DNA from: Ensifer oleiphilus
GTDB lineage: Bacteria > Pseudomonadota > Alphaproteobacteria > Rhizobiales > Rhizobiaceae
Direction: 5' to 3'
Length of the DNA: 64,000 bases
Assembly: GCF_013371465.1 (NCBI RefSeq)
Contig: NZ_JABWDU010000009.1
Location: forward strand, 124,001 to 188,000
The notes beneath the pieces were generated by a model, which was not told the DNA's origin, ran no database searches, and saw only the letters and a list, made by a program, of their open reading frames with translations. The translations under genes and the position numbers were made by a program. Positions 54,890-63,722 of this stretch are shown piece by piece. Position 1 is the stretch's first letter. Every line of letters begins with the position of its first letter.

Positions 54890-55629
54890 TGCTCGACCTG
54901 CGGAATGTGAATTTCGGCTACTCCCGCCACCGCAAGGTTTTGACCGATGTGTCGTTCAGCGTGCGTTCCGGCGCCAGCGTCGGCCTGGTCGGCGAGTCCG
55001 GTTCCGGCAAGACGACGCTGCTGCGATTGCTGCTCGGCCTCGAATGGCCCACCAGCGGCACCATTTGCTTCGGTGACGATCCGCTCGATCCGGCAGATGG
55101 CGCGTTCATGCGCCGCTACCGGCGTGCGGTGCAACCGGTCTTCCAGGATCCCTATTCGTCGCTCGATCCGCGCCAGAAGGTACTCGACATCATCGCCGAG
55201 CCGCTGCAATCGCTGCGCATCGCCGGACCGCACAAGGATGCGGTGGCGCAGGCGCTGGAGGCCGTTGGCCTGCCGCTCGACGCCATGCAGCGCTATCCAC
55301 ACGAATTTTCCGGCGGCCAGCGCCAGCGCATCGCGATTGCACGCGCCATCGTCGCGCGCCCACAGATCATTCTTGCCGACGAAGCCGTCAGCGCACTCGA
55401 TCTGTCGACCCGCATCCGGATCGTCGATCTGTTCAAGACCCTATCGGCAACGCTGACGCTAGTGTTCGTGTCGCACGACCTCGGCGTCGTCGCAGCGCTT
55501 TGCGAGGAGATGGTGATCCTCGAAAAGGGACAGGTGGTCGAGAGCGGCAAGACGCGCGATATCCTGGCGGCGCCGCAGCATCCCTATACGCGGCGGTTGC
55601 TTTCCAGCATCCCGCGCATGCCCGCTTGA
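54886..55629 (+). CDS. ABC transporter ATP-binding protein (DppF-like)
   Basis: A 247-residue ATPase with Walker A GESGSGKTTLL, Q-loop VFQDPYSSLDPRQKV, signature FSGGQRQR, Walker B ILADEAVSALD and H-loop FVSHDL. Walker B ends DEA rather than DEP, a minor variation. GTG at 54886 overlaps the upstream stop by 4 bp and the following ATG at 54889 is an alternative start. It completes the five-gene importer. Confidence 0.92.
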   Translation: MMLDLRNVNFGYSRHRKVLTDVSFSVRSGASVGLVGESGSGKTTLLRLLLGLEWPTSGTICFGDDPLDPADGAFMRRYRRAVQPVFQDPYSSLDPRQKVLDIIAEPLQSLRIAGPHKDAVAQALEAVGLPLDAMQRYPHEFSGGQRQRIAIARAIVARPQIILADEAVSALDLSTRIRIVDLFKTLSATLTLVFVSHDLGVVAALCEEMVILEKGQVVESGKTRDILAAPQHPYTRRLLSSIPRMPA

Positions 55630-55820
55630 GCCCTTCGATTGGATAGCCTTCCACCCGGCCACGAATCTGCCGGCGGCCGCCATATCGTCAACAAACTGAA
55701 GACCTTGATCTAGAACAACCTCTCCCCGGACGGAGTTGTCCATAGTGCCGCTGGCCGCAGATTCCCTGCAGCCGCCTGCCCTAAATGGCAAATTTGAAAC
55801 TCTTCTGGGGGTCCGGAATC

Positions 55821-56525
55821 ATGTCTACTCGCTCCATCCTGCCAACTGCCGTCGCATTTCTTCTGCTGGCGGCCTCGGTCACTACGGCGCGCGCCGCGGA
55901 CCTGACTGCACCGAGCGAACCTGCCCCTGAATTGCCGGCCATAAGCGAGCAGAGCCCATGGATGATCCGCGCTCGCGCGCTCGCCGTTCTGCCCGAAGAC
56001 AAGGCGTCGTTGCAGCTGAACGGCACGTCGCTTAACGGCGAAAAGGTCGGCGTCAGCAATTCGGTCGTACCCGAGCTCGATATCACCTACTTCTTCACCG
56101 ACAATATTGCGGCGGAACTGATCCTTGGCACGACCCCGCACACGGCCAGGGGCAGCGGCTCGATCGCCGGCCTCGGCGAGATCGGCAAGGCGTGGCTGCT
56201 GCCACCGACGCTGACGCTGCAGTACCACGTCAATCTGACCGACACGATCAAGCCCTATGTCGGCGCCGGCGTGAACTACACCATCTTCTACAACGAAAAG
56301 GCGAAGGGCGACTTCTCCAGCTTCAACCTCAAGAACACCTTCGGCGTTGCCTTGCAGGCCGGCGTCGACATCAAACTCGACGATCACTGGGGGATCAACT
56401 TCGACGTCAAGAAACTGTTCCTCGAGCCTGAGGTCAACGCGACCCTGCCGGGGGCCGGCACGGTGACAGGCAAGGTGAAGCTCGACCCGTGGCTGATCGG
56501 CACAGGCATCACCTACCGCTTCTGA
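55821..56525 (+). CDS. outer-membrane protein of the OmpW family
   Basis: A 234-residue beta-barrel protein with a signal peptide ending ARA-A (about residue 26). The barrel has alternating hydrophobic strands, including LDITYFFTDNIAAELIL and PYVGAGVNYTIFY, and ends in YRF with the C-terminal aromatic typical of outer-membrane barrels. OmpW-type barrels pass small hydrophobic compounds. The ATG at 55821 was preferred over one 36 bp earlier because it begins the signal peptide and has GGGGG upstream. Confidence 0.88.
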   Translation: MSTRSILPTAVAFLLLAASVTTARAADLTAPSEPAPELPAISEQSPWMIRARALAVLPEDKASLQLNGTSLNGEKVGVSNSVVPELDITYFFTDNIAAELILGTTPHTARGSGSIAGLGEIGKAWLLPPTLTLQYHVNLTDTIKPYVGAGVNYTIFYNEKAKGDFSSFNLKNTFGVALQAGVDIKLDDHWGINFDVKKLFLEPEVNATLPGAGTVTGKVKLDPWLIGTGITYRF

Positions 56526-56585
56526 CGTTCGTCGCCAGCGCGAAGCGATCGCGCCGTAGGATCGACGACGCCACCCGAACGACTG

Positions 56586-56619
56586 TGCGCCTTCGTCACT
56601 GTTCAGCGGCGAAGGCGCA
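56586..56619. terminator. bidirectional hairpin between ompW and the CBS gene
   Basis: TGCGCCTTCG and CGAAGGCGCA form a perfect 10-bp stem with a 14-nt loop between the convergent ompW and CBS-domain genes. No T-run follows on either side. Confidence 0.5.
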
Positions 56620-56639
56620 TCCAAGTCGTCAGTCGCCTG

Positions 56640-57059
56640 TCATGCGTGGTGTGCGGTTACGGCCTTAACCAATCCGGTTGTCAATTCACGGCTGGTCGCA
56701 TGCGAGATATCGCCAAGCGACAACATGCCGACCATGCGCTTTTCGTCATCGATGACCGGCAGGCGCCGTACTTTCTTTGCCTCCATAAGACGGACAGCCT
56801 CTTCGATACTCTCGCTGGTGCGGCAATAGACGATGTCCTTCGTCATGACGTCGCGCGCGGTCAGCGATGCAGCGTCGTGCCCATTCGCCCAGGCCCGAAC
56901 CGCAATGTCCCTGTCCGTCACCATGCCGATGAGGCGATCGTTTTCGCCAACCGGCAGGGCGCCGATATCCTCATCACGCATGATCCTTGCCACGGTGCGC
57001 AAATCCGTTTCAGGGGCTATCCAGCGCGCGCCGGGGTGCATGGCTTCCCAAGTTCTCAT
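56640..57059 (-). CDS. CBS-domain protein
   Basis: A 139-residue protein made of two CBS domains (about residues 8-62 and 68-125). Each has the family pattern GALPVGENDRLIGMVTDRDI and RRLPVIDDEKRMVGMLSLGDI. CBS pairs bind adenosyl ligands such as AMP and act as energy sensors; the partner here is unknown. It is followed by the convergent ompW hairpin. Confidence 0.92.
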   Translation of the reverse strand: MRTWEAMHPGARWIAPETDLRTVARIMRDEDIGALPVGENDRLIGMVTDRDIAVRAWANGHDAASLTARDVMTKDIVYCRTSESIEEAVRLMEAKKVRRLPVIDDEKRMVGMLSLGDISHATSRELTTGLVKAVTAHHA

Positions 57060-57152
57060 CGCATCCTCCTACGGTTTGGAGAGCTGACGATAGACGAAGA
57101 TCGTGGCCAATCGTTGATCCGCGCAGCCGGCGTGGTCAGCGATATCAGTTGC

Positions 57153-57440
57153 TCAAAATCCAGAAGGAAAGAAGTCGTCGGACCGGACGGGGGCGTCGTT
57201 GCTCAGGCGAAACGCAACCGGCCCGACGCCATCGGCGACCGGCAGGTGAAGCGTTCCGTCCAGGCCGACCGGAGAAACGCGCAACGTCGTCGCCGCCCTC
57301 GCGATCGAGAGATCGATCTCCCCTCGCCGGATCGGCACCAGCGGTGCACTGCCCGGATCGTAGCCGCCGACCCAATCATGGCAGGTGTTCACCGTGACGA
57401 CTTCGAGCTCACGGCGGCTGCCGTGCGCTCGAAAAGCCAC
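57153..57440 (-). CDS. possible small protein, unknown function
   Basis: A 95-codon open frame with natural-looking amino-acid composition and mostly G/C third codon positions. It lies between FkbM and the CBS gene in the same direction. It begins with GTG at 57440 with only a weak GAGAA upstream. The frame is open further into the end of the FkbM gene, so the true start may be elsewhere or this may be the C-terminal remnant of a longer protein. NTCHDWVGG is its most distinctive segment. No family is recognised. Confidence 0.35.
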   Translation of the reverse strand: MAFRAHGSRRELEVVTVNTCHDWVGGYDPGSAPLVPIRRGEIDLSIARAATTLRVSPVGLDGTLHLPVADGVGPVAFRLSNDAPVRSDDFFPSGF

Positions 57441-57466
57441 ACGTTTTCGTTCTCGGAAGTGTGAGG

Positions 57467-58228
57467 TTACCGGCCGCCGTCTTTGGCGACGAAGAGCAGA
57501 TCGAACCCGCGGAATTCACGCCGGGCGGCGGACTTCTTGAGGGCAGTCCATATCGCCTGGGGATTGTCGAGGCGGAAGCCATTGAAGCTGCGGACCAGGC
57601 CCAAGGTCGCCAGGATGGTGCGAAACGCCCTGACGATGACGGGGCCACTCAGCGAGGCGAACAGAATTTGCGGGTGCACGGCGAGCAGGACGCCCGCCGT
57701 CCGCGCCCGATCGATATCGCCGAACTGAGCCAGGGACCTGTACTCATAGCCCTCTATATCGATCTTGAAACACAGCTTGTCGGTTCGGGCCATCGATTGC
57801 AATTCGGCGATCGTGATCGTTTTCGCCTTGATTGCCTGCCCCGTCTCGTCCGCGATCAAAGCCGAGGTTTCCGAACTGCCAAAGCCGCCGCCAACCGAGT
57901 TCAGCACCAGCACCTCGTCCTCGGACAGTGCGGCATTGATCAACGTGACATCGCCCTCATTCTGCGGCTCCATTTCCTTCAGTATGCCGAAGCAGACGGG
58001 GTCGGGCTCAACAGTAATGACATTGTCGGCAATCTGAGCCGCCCAATAGGGCGTCACGCCGATCCAGCCGCCGATATCGACAAAGGTCGTGTTGGCGTCG
58101 ACGAGGCGTTCGATGTTCTGGAACGTGCAAGGCTCCCACTCGCCGCTTTGAAGGCGCGTAAAGAAACGCTTCTTCTCAGGCTTGTCGGGGAAATGGACGG
58201 TCTTACAGAAATAGGTGATCGCACGCAT
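57467..58228 (-). CDS. FkbM-family methyltransferase
   Basis: A 253-residue SAM-dependent methyltransferase of the FkbM type. The SAM-binding motif FVDIGGWIGVTPYWA is at about 49-63, the acidic loop VEPDP follows, and the family motif FKIDIEGYEYRSL lies near 153-165. FkbM enzymes methylate sugar or polyketide hydroxyls and are common in polysaccharide clusters. It lies about 100 bp downstream of the cNMP-binding gene in the same direction. Confidence 0.9.
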   Translation of the reverse strand: MRAITYFCKTVHFPDKPEKKRFFTRLQSGEWEPCTFQNIERLVDANTTFVDIGGWIGVTPYWAAQIADNVITVEPDPVCFGILKEMEPQNEGDVTLINAALSEDEVLVLNSVGGGFGSSETSALIADETGQAIKAKTITIAELQSMARTDKLCFKIDIEGYEYRSLAQFGDIDRARTAGVLLAVHPQILFASLSGPVIVRAFRTILATLGLVRSFNGFRLDNPQAIWTALKKSAARREFRGFDLLFVAKDGGR

Positions 58229-58327
58229 GGCGCTTCTCTAGCCCATATCCCGGCGAAGCGGAATCGTTTTTGCGAAGATCTTCCATGCGGCCAGGGCATG
58301 TCAAAGACAGGTGCCGTCGGTCCGGTT

Positions 58328-58792
58328 TCACGCTTCCATGCGCTCGTTGCGGCTGCGCGCTTCCGTCAGTTCAGCGGTCGTCTGGCTCAAGCGGTCAGCC
58401 AGCACGCGCATGATCTCCACCGCCATTTCGGGGAAGTCGGCCAGCAGCTTCAGGAAGTCGTCCTTGCGGATGCGCAGGGCCTCGAGCGGGGTCGTGGTGC
58501 GCACGGTTGCCGTACGCGGGGTATTACAGAGAATGGCGATTTCGCCGACGATGGAATTTTGCTCGACCTCCGCCAGCTTCAGTGGCCCGCCTGCGGTCGT
58601 CACCAGCACGTCGGCCTTGCCGGAGAGGATGACATAGGCGGCGTCACCGATATCACCCTGGTAGAAAAGGGCCTCCCCGGCGCTATACATGACCCGATCG
58701 GAGGTAAAGGCAAGAAGCTTCAATTTTGCAGGCGGCAATCCCGAAAACAGGGTTATCCGGCGCAGCATTTCCACTTCATCCTTGAGCAACAT
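58328..58792 (-). CDS. stand-alone cyclic-nucleotide-binding domain protein
   Basis: A 154-residue protein consisting of one cNMP-binding domain. The phosphate-binding cassette is GEIAILCNTPRTATV, with G83, E84, R93, T94 and A95 matching the cAMP-contacting residues of the Crp/PKA family. There is no DNA-binding domain and the C-terminal helix ends at residue 154, so it is not a transcription factor. It follows the 900-residue ABC-like gene by 92 bp and may be a regulatory subunit of it. ATG at 58792 or the preceding GTG at 58795 is the start, with GGGAGAA upstream. Confidence 0.88.
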   Translation of the reverse strand: MLLKDEVEMLRRITLFSGLPPAKLKLLAFTSDRVMYSAGEALFYQGDIGDAAYVILSGKADVLVTTAGGPLKLAEVEQNSIVGEIAILCNTPRTATVRTTTPLEALRIRKDDFLKLLADFPEMAVEIMRVLADRLSQTTAELTEARSRNERMEA

Positions 58793-58884
58793 CACAATCC
58801 GTTTCTCCCAGTATCCGGTCGAAGGCAACCCGTGTCCCGCTTCGCTGCGGGACCTTATGCTCGTGCCCTGACATTAATATTACA

Positions 58885-61587
58885 TCAAGATGCCATTTCC
58901 TTATAGTCGGGTCCTTCGTTAGCCCCCACTTCCGTATGGTCGTCGCGAAGCAGGCGGCCATTCTCGAAAACTGCGACGCGGTCGAACAGTTCCATCACCG
59001 CCGGATTGGCAACGACCCAGACGATTGCCGGGTTGCGACCATCCTGGCGCAGAAGCGCAAAGACGTTGCGGATCACCTGCTCCTGTACGCGTTGGTCGAG
59101 TGCCAGCAGGGGCTGGTTGAAGATGTAGAAATCGCAGATTCGGATGAGCGCGCGGGCCAGATCCAGCTTCTGCCGCTGGCCTGCGGTCAACCGCTTCCCC
59201 CCAGCACCGACATTGAAATCGAAGCCGAAGGCGAGCACATCGTTGTAGAGGCCGACAGCCTCGAAAAGATCGCGCACGATTGCCCGGATCTTCTCGGATC
59301 CGTCGGCGTGCTTGTGGCCAATGCGCCCGAAAAGCACGTTGTCGATGATGCTGCCGGAAGCGATGTAGCGGTTTGGACGATAGTGTTCGATCATGCCTGC
59401 AAGGTCCGCCGGCAGCCCTTCGTCGAACTCACGTCGTGCTGCGACGATCTTTGCCATGAGCTCGTCGGTCAGGAGACCGAAACGGTGGCGAGGTTCGATG
59501 TAGCCGAAACACAGACGAATGATCTTGACCTGATCGTCCTCGGCAACATCGGCGCGCGCTCGGCCGCGAACCTTTTGCAGCAACGCCTCATACACGGGGA
59601 TTTCTTCCGCTGTCATGAAGGTCAGCTGCTGGAAGAACGGGTGATCCGGCGGCAGGTCGCGGAACAGTTCGACAACGTTCTCGGCAATCTCCAGGCCCAT
59701 TTCGTAGAAGACGTCACGCAGGCCGACCCGCTGCAGCACTGTCTTGAAAAACGGATGCCCCTCGAGCGCACCGTCCCACATCACCTGGTCGGTGATCGTG
59801 CCGAAGAGCAGGTTTTCGCCGATGGTCGCTTCGATGTTGTACGAGCCGGGCTCGAAGAACACCACGAGATCGCTGAGCTTCTCCTTTTCGAGGCGCTGCC
59901 GGAGCGCACCGCGCATCTCGACGATACCGGCGGCAAAAGCCGCATTGCGGTTCGGATCGATGGTCGAGCGAACCGCGAGCGCCATCACGTCGTTGGTGAG
60001 AAGAACGGCATCGAGCACCGGCCTGATCTTGACCAACAGATCCTCAGGCCCGGTTGCGCCAGCGGCCCGATAGTCGATCCAATCGCTGTTGACGTCGAAG
60101 TGCGGGTTCCCGGCGAGTTTGGCTTCGACCAGCTCCCACTTGCGATGGACCGCACCTTCACCTTCGTAACGCACTTCCGTCAAAGGCGCGTGCTTCAAGC
60201 CGTAGAGCAGGTTGTCGCCAAGGCTGCCCTGAAACACGTAGACATCCGAGGAAGCGTAGGAGATACGCCTGCCCGTCACCGATTCCGGCATCTCCAGAAT
60301 ATCCTGGCTGCCGATGAGAATTCGACCGCTCGCCGGCCAGATCAGTCGGGCGAAAGCTTCGGCCAGCACTTCGCCGCCGGGTTTGAGTGCGACCGCCTCG
60401 CCTGGCTGCACCTGCAGCGAAACGTGATCGAGAAGCGTTGCGCCGCCATCATCAGTCACCGTCAGGTTGACCGCTGCGAGCGCGCCACTCAAGGGCTCGG
60501 CACTTGTCGCTGCGATCGCGTGAACCTTGGGATCGAGCAGCGGATCGACGCTGAATTGCTCGACGACCTGCGCATATTTGACCTGCACGTCCTGGCGCGC
60601 CTGATCCCAGTCGATCAATTCCTTCAGAGGCCCAGGCAGATCCTTGTAGGCGCCGATGACGGCAACGAGTTGGCCTATGTCAAGCCGGCCCTGAAGCGCG
60701 AAATAGCCACCGATCGAATAGAACAGGAACGGCGTCACCTGGGCGAGGAAGTTGTTGATGAACTTGACCAGGAACTTCCACTGATAAAGGTCGTAACGGA
60801 TCTTGAAGATCCGGGCGAGCCGCGATGCGATGTCGGCGCGCTCGAAATTGGAGGTGTCGTAACCCCGGATGGTGCCAATGCCATCGACGATCTCGCTCAC
60901 CCGGCCGGACAATTCTCGCGCGGTCAGCTGGCGCTCTCGCCCAAGGACAAGCAACCGCTTTCGCATGCGTGGGATAATGATCGCCTGCACGGCGACGATG
61001 ACCGTGGCGATGAGACCGAGCCAGAAGCTCTGCAGCAGAATGAAGATCAAGGCCGTCAATGCCTGGCCGCCGAGCAGCGCCGGCGACACGAAGGCATCGC
61101 CTGTGAAACCGCCGAGGGGCTCCACTTCATCCTTGATCATCGTCGAGATCTCGGCCGGCTTCACCCTTTTGAAATGCGTTGGTGGAAACCGCAGCACCCG
61201 ATCGACGAGTTCGAAGCGGATGCGCCGCAAGAGGCGCTCGCCGAGCCGCCCCTTGAAGGTGTTGATGTAAAACTTGAAAAGGCCGTTCACCACCACAAGC
61301 AGCAGGAAGACGAGACTCAGCGCCAGAAGCATACCTTCGCGGCCGAGCTGGAAGCCGTCGAACAGATTGATCGTCCCGAGATAGGGCAGGTCAAAAGAGA
61401 TCGCCAGGAACGCCTGCGTCGCTTCCGGACTGTCAAAGCCGTCGCCTTGTATAGGTCCGTTGACGATCTGCTTGGGCAGATCGAAGGACAGGAAATACGG
61501 GATCATGGAAAACGCGACGACCACCAGAATCCAAAGCTGGTCCTTGCGCGTATGGGTCCAAATGTAGCGGGAGAGGCGTGATTCCAT
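58885..61587 (-). CDS. ABC exporter-like protein with degenerate ATPase domain
   Basis: A 900-residue protein. Residues about 15-345 form an ABC-exporter-type transmembrane domain. The nucleotide-binding domain runs from about 365 to the end and is about 270 residues longer than usual. The Walker A position reads ALKPGGEVLAEAF (no GxGKS/T), the Q-loop Gln is missing (ASSDV), Walker B is FYIFNQPLLALD (Asp-Glu replaced by Asn-Gln), and the H-loop is VANPAV (His replaced by Asn). The signature LTAGQRQK at 800-807 and D-loop ALD are kept. Three post-Q-loop motifs occur: GSLGDNLLYG (454), ATIGENLLFG (587) and GSIIDNVLFG (745). Confidence 0.9.
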   Translation of the reverse strand: MESRLSRYIWTHTRKDQLWILVVVAFSMIPYFLSFDLPKQIVNGPIQGDGFDSPEATQAFLAISFDLPYLGTINLFDGFQLGREGMLLALSLVFLLLVVVNGLFKFYINTFKGRLGERLLRRIRFELVDRVLRFPPTHFKRVKPAEISTMIKDEVEPLGGFTGDAFVSPALLGGQALTALIFILLQSFWLGLIATVIVAVQAIIIPRMRKRLLVLGRERQLTARELSGRVSEIVDGIGTIRGYDTSNFERADIASRLARIFKIRYDLYQWKFLVKFINNFLAQVTPFLFYSIGGYFALQGRLDIGQLVAVIGAYKDLPGPLKELIDWDQARQDVQVKYAQVVEQFSVDPLLDPKVHAIAATSAEPLSGALAAVNLTVTDDGGATLLDHVSLQVQPGEAVALKPGGEVLAEAFARLIWPASGRILIGSQDILEMPESVTGRRISYASSDVYVFQGSLGDNLLYGLKHAPLTEVRYEGEGAVHRKWELVEAKLAGNPHFDVNSDWIDYRAAGATGPEDLLVKIRPVLDAVLLTNDVMALAVRSTIDPNRNAAFAAGIVEMRGALRQRLEKEKLSDLVVFFEPGSYNIEATIGENLLFGTITDQVMWDGALEGHPFFKTVLQRVGLRDVFYEMGLEIAENVVELFRDLPPDHPFFQQLTFMTAEEIPVYEALLQKVRGRARADVAEDDQVKIIRLCFGYIEPRHRFGLLTDELMAKIVAARREFDEGLPADLAGMIEHYRPNRYIASGSIIDNVLFGRIGHKHADGSEKIRAIVRDLFEAVGLYNDVLAFGFDFNVGAGGKRLTAGQRQKLDLARALIRICDFYIFNQPLLALDQRVQEQVIRNVFALLRQDGRNPAIVWVVANPAVMELFDRVAVFENGRLLRDDHTEVGANEGPDYKEMAS

Positions 61588-61903
61588 GTTTCTGGCAACG
61601 GGACCTTATTGAACACTACGATGTGTGCGGCGAGGGCTGCCACCATACCCGGCCACGATATGCTTGCTTACCGCGCATTTCGACTGAACCGATACAGGCC
61701 TTCGGCCGCGAACGCGTTTCGGCAAAATCCGATCCGGCTTCGAATCCGGTTTATTAGATTATGCAGGTGCAAGAGAAATCCGCAATGGACCTGCCTTCGC
61801 CTTTGAGACCCGCGATCGATTTCCATGGCAAGAGGTGGAACTGGTACCAAGGGAGAAGAGCGCGCTTATTGCACTCGATTGCCTGCCAGCTTACAACGGC
61901 AGC
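61588..61903. other. divergent promoter region, no recognised gene
   Basis: About 315 bp between the ABC-like gene and the methyltransferase gene. The only notable feature is an A/T-rich patch at about 61748-61762. An open frame continuing from 61835 could extend the methyltransferase N-terminus by 23 residues. No hairpin or RNA gene is evident. Confidence 0.4.
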
Positions 61904-62578
61904 ATGAAACACGCCAGCCACCACCCTACTCCTGCGAGCGACTGGTACGAAAACGCTTTCGACCTGACGCGCGGAATTGCCGCTTACACCAGAAGTCCGC
62001 TGGTCGACGGCATAGCCAAGGTGATCGCCAAACATCCCGACGCCGATATCGCCAACGCCTTCAACCATAAGCAGGTTGCCTGCAAGATCTGGGCGCGCGA
62101 CACGCTGCTGCAAGCCGCGGGGAAATCCTATGAGCGGATCGTGGTTCTGGGCGGTTGGTATGGAATCCTTCCGGCCATGTTGCTGGAGGACCGCCGATTC
62201 GAGATTGCCGTGGCTGAAAGCTATGACATCGACCCCTCCGTAGAGACTGTGGCGCGTACGCTCAACGCGACCCATGCCGACCGTTTTCGTGCGGTCACCG
62301 CCGATATGTACGCGATCGACTACCCTCGCCTCGGCGCCGACCTGATCATCAACACGAGCTGCGAACACATCGCCGATCTTCGCAGCTGGCTTGAATTGAT
62401 ACCGGCCGGCACACGTGTCCTCCTGCAGTCCAACGATTATTTCAGCGAACCGACACACATCAACTGTGTTGCGTCCGTAGAAGCATTCGCCGACCAGGCG
62501 AAACTTTCGACAATCGATTTTGCCGGCGCCTTGCCGACGAAGAAATACACACGGTTCATGCTGATCGGGACGGTCTGA
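61904..62578 (+). CDS. class I SAM-dependent methyltransferase family protein
   Basis: A 224-residue Rossmann-type methyltransferase. The SAM-binding region reads RIVVLGGWYGILPAMLL, followed by an acidic AESYDIDP and the later LGADLIINTSCEHIADL segment. A specific substrate cannot be given. ATG at 61904 has no strong ribosome-binding site, and GTG at 61835 or another start in the same open frame is possible. Its end overlaps the convergent glycosyltransferase gene by 23 bp, so the two transcripts are convergent. Confidence 0.8.
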   Translation: MKHASHHPTPASDWYENAFDLTRGIAAYTRSPLVDGIAKVIAKHPDADIANAFNHKQVACKIWARDTLLQAAGKSYERIVVLGGWYGILPAMLLEDRRFEIAVAESYDIDPSVETVARTLNATHADRFRAVTADMYAIDYPRLGADLIINTSCEHIADLRSWLELIPAGTRVLLQSNDYFSEPTHINCVASVEAFADQAKLSTIDFAGALPTKKYTRFMLIGTV

Positions 62579-63722
62579 CAGGCGCCTTCAAAAGCCACTC
62601 ACGCAGGATCGCCGCCGTCTGGGCGGCGCCTTCGAGGTCAAGCGGCGGCATTGCCGGCTTCGCGCGAGCAAGCTGTGTTTCAACATCGCGCGCCAGGCGA
62701 GCGGGCGTTATGTCGTTTTCGGGCAGGACGCCGGCGAGCCCGAGCTTTTCCAGTCGCGCTGCCCGCGTCGATTGTTCCGTTTCGCCGCCGGCCGTGAACG
62801 GGATCAACAGAGATGCACAACCCGCTCGAATGATGTCGCAGACCGTATTGTAACCGGCCTGTGAAACGGAAAGCCGCGCGCCGGAAAGCAGGCTGGCAAA
62901 ATCCTGGCGAAACCGGAACAGATTCACATTCCCGGGAGCAGCGGATTCGAAAGCGTCATAGTCGGCCTGCGGCAGATTGGGGCCTGTCACCAGGCACCAT
63001 TTAAGCTCCTGCGGCAGAAGTTTCGCGGCCTCAAGGCCGGCGCCGATCAGCTCTTTACCAACCGCGCCGCCGCCGGCCGAAACCAGCACGTCGAACCGCT
63101 CCCGCGGCAGCGCAGGCGCGCTGCCCGCGACGAGGCCGGTATAGGCGACCTTGTCGGCGATCTCCCGCGCGTAGGGAAACGTCTCTTCAAGCCGGGCAAA
63201 GGCGGGATCGCCGTGGACGAGCACAAGGTCGAAATGCGCCTGCACCAGCTCCAGCATTTCCTCGGCGCGGCCCGGCTTGTTCCGCTCCTGCAGGATATCG
63301 CGCAGCGATGTTGCCACCAGCGGGCGCGGGTTTGACGCCTCGATCAGGTCGAGCAACGGCATCAATTCAAACCGCATCTGGCGGCGCCCGAACGGAAACG
63401 CCTCGAAAATCACAACATCCGGGTCGCAGGTGCGGAATGAATCCAGCAGCATATCCCGCCGACGTTCCTTGAATTCATCATCCACCGGCTGTCCGGTTTC
63501 GTCGGCGAGGCCAGAAAACCCCTTGTCGCCGGCAACGACCGGCGGCAACGCTACGTGCTTCAAATCGGACGCTGGAAAGCCGGGAACCGGTGTACCGCCA
63601 GTGACGACCGTGACGTCGAAACCGTCGACAGCCAGCGCACTGGCAATGCGACTTGCCCGTGCCAGATGGCCGATCCCCAGCAGATGCTGGACATAGAAGA
63701 AGACCCGCAGCTGCCGTGTCAT
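62556..63722 (-). CDS. predicted glycosyltransferase, GT-B fold (MurG-like)
   Basis: A 388-residue glycosyltransferase of the COG4671/MurG-like type. The N-terminus has VFFYVQHLLGIGHLARASRIASAL. The C-terminal nucleotide-sugar-binding half contains VSAGGGAVGKEL and the motif LSVSQAGYNTVCDIIRAGCASLLIPF. It would transfer a sugar from a UDP-type donor to an envelope or exopolysaccharide acceptor. The ATG at 63722 overlaps the upstream glycosyltransferase stop by 4 bp (ATGA), so the two genes are coupled. Confidence 0.85.
   Translation of the reverse strand: MTRQLRVFFYVQHLLGIGHLARASRIASALAVDGFDVTVVTGGTPVPGFPASDLKHVALPPVVAGDKGFSGLADETGQPVDDEFKERRRDMLLDSFRTCDPDVVIFEAFPFGRRQMRFELMPLLDLIEASNPRPLVATSLRDILQERNKPGRAEEMLELVQAHFDLVLVHGDPAFARLEETFPYAREIADKVAYTGLVAGSAPALPRERFDVLVSAGGGAVGKELIGAGLEAAKLLPQELKWCLVTGPNLPQADYDAFESAAPGNVNLFRFRQDFASLLSGARLSVSQAGYNTVCDIIRAGCASLLIPFTAGGETEQSTRAARLEKLGLAGVLPENDITPARLARDVETQLARAKPAMPPLDLEGAAQTAAILREWLLKAPVRPSRSA

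Noticed and set aside
57153-57469. A frameshift splitting FkbM from the following frame
   Set aside because: The FkbM protein ends with a normal family C-terminus and a clean stop, and the next frame has no FkbM-like continuation.
58936-61581. An 881-codon open frame on the plus strand opposite the ABC-like gene
   Set aside because: It is the antisense shadow of a GC-rich gene. The minus-strand frame has recognisable domain segments and normal membrane helices, while the plus frame is rich in Asp, His, Arg and Gln without any family motif.
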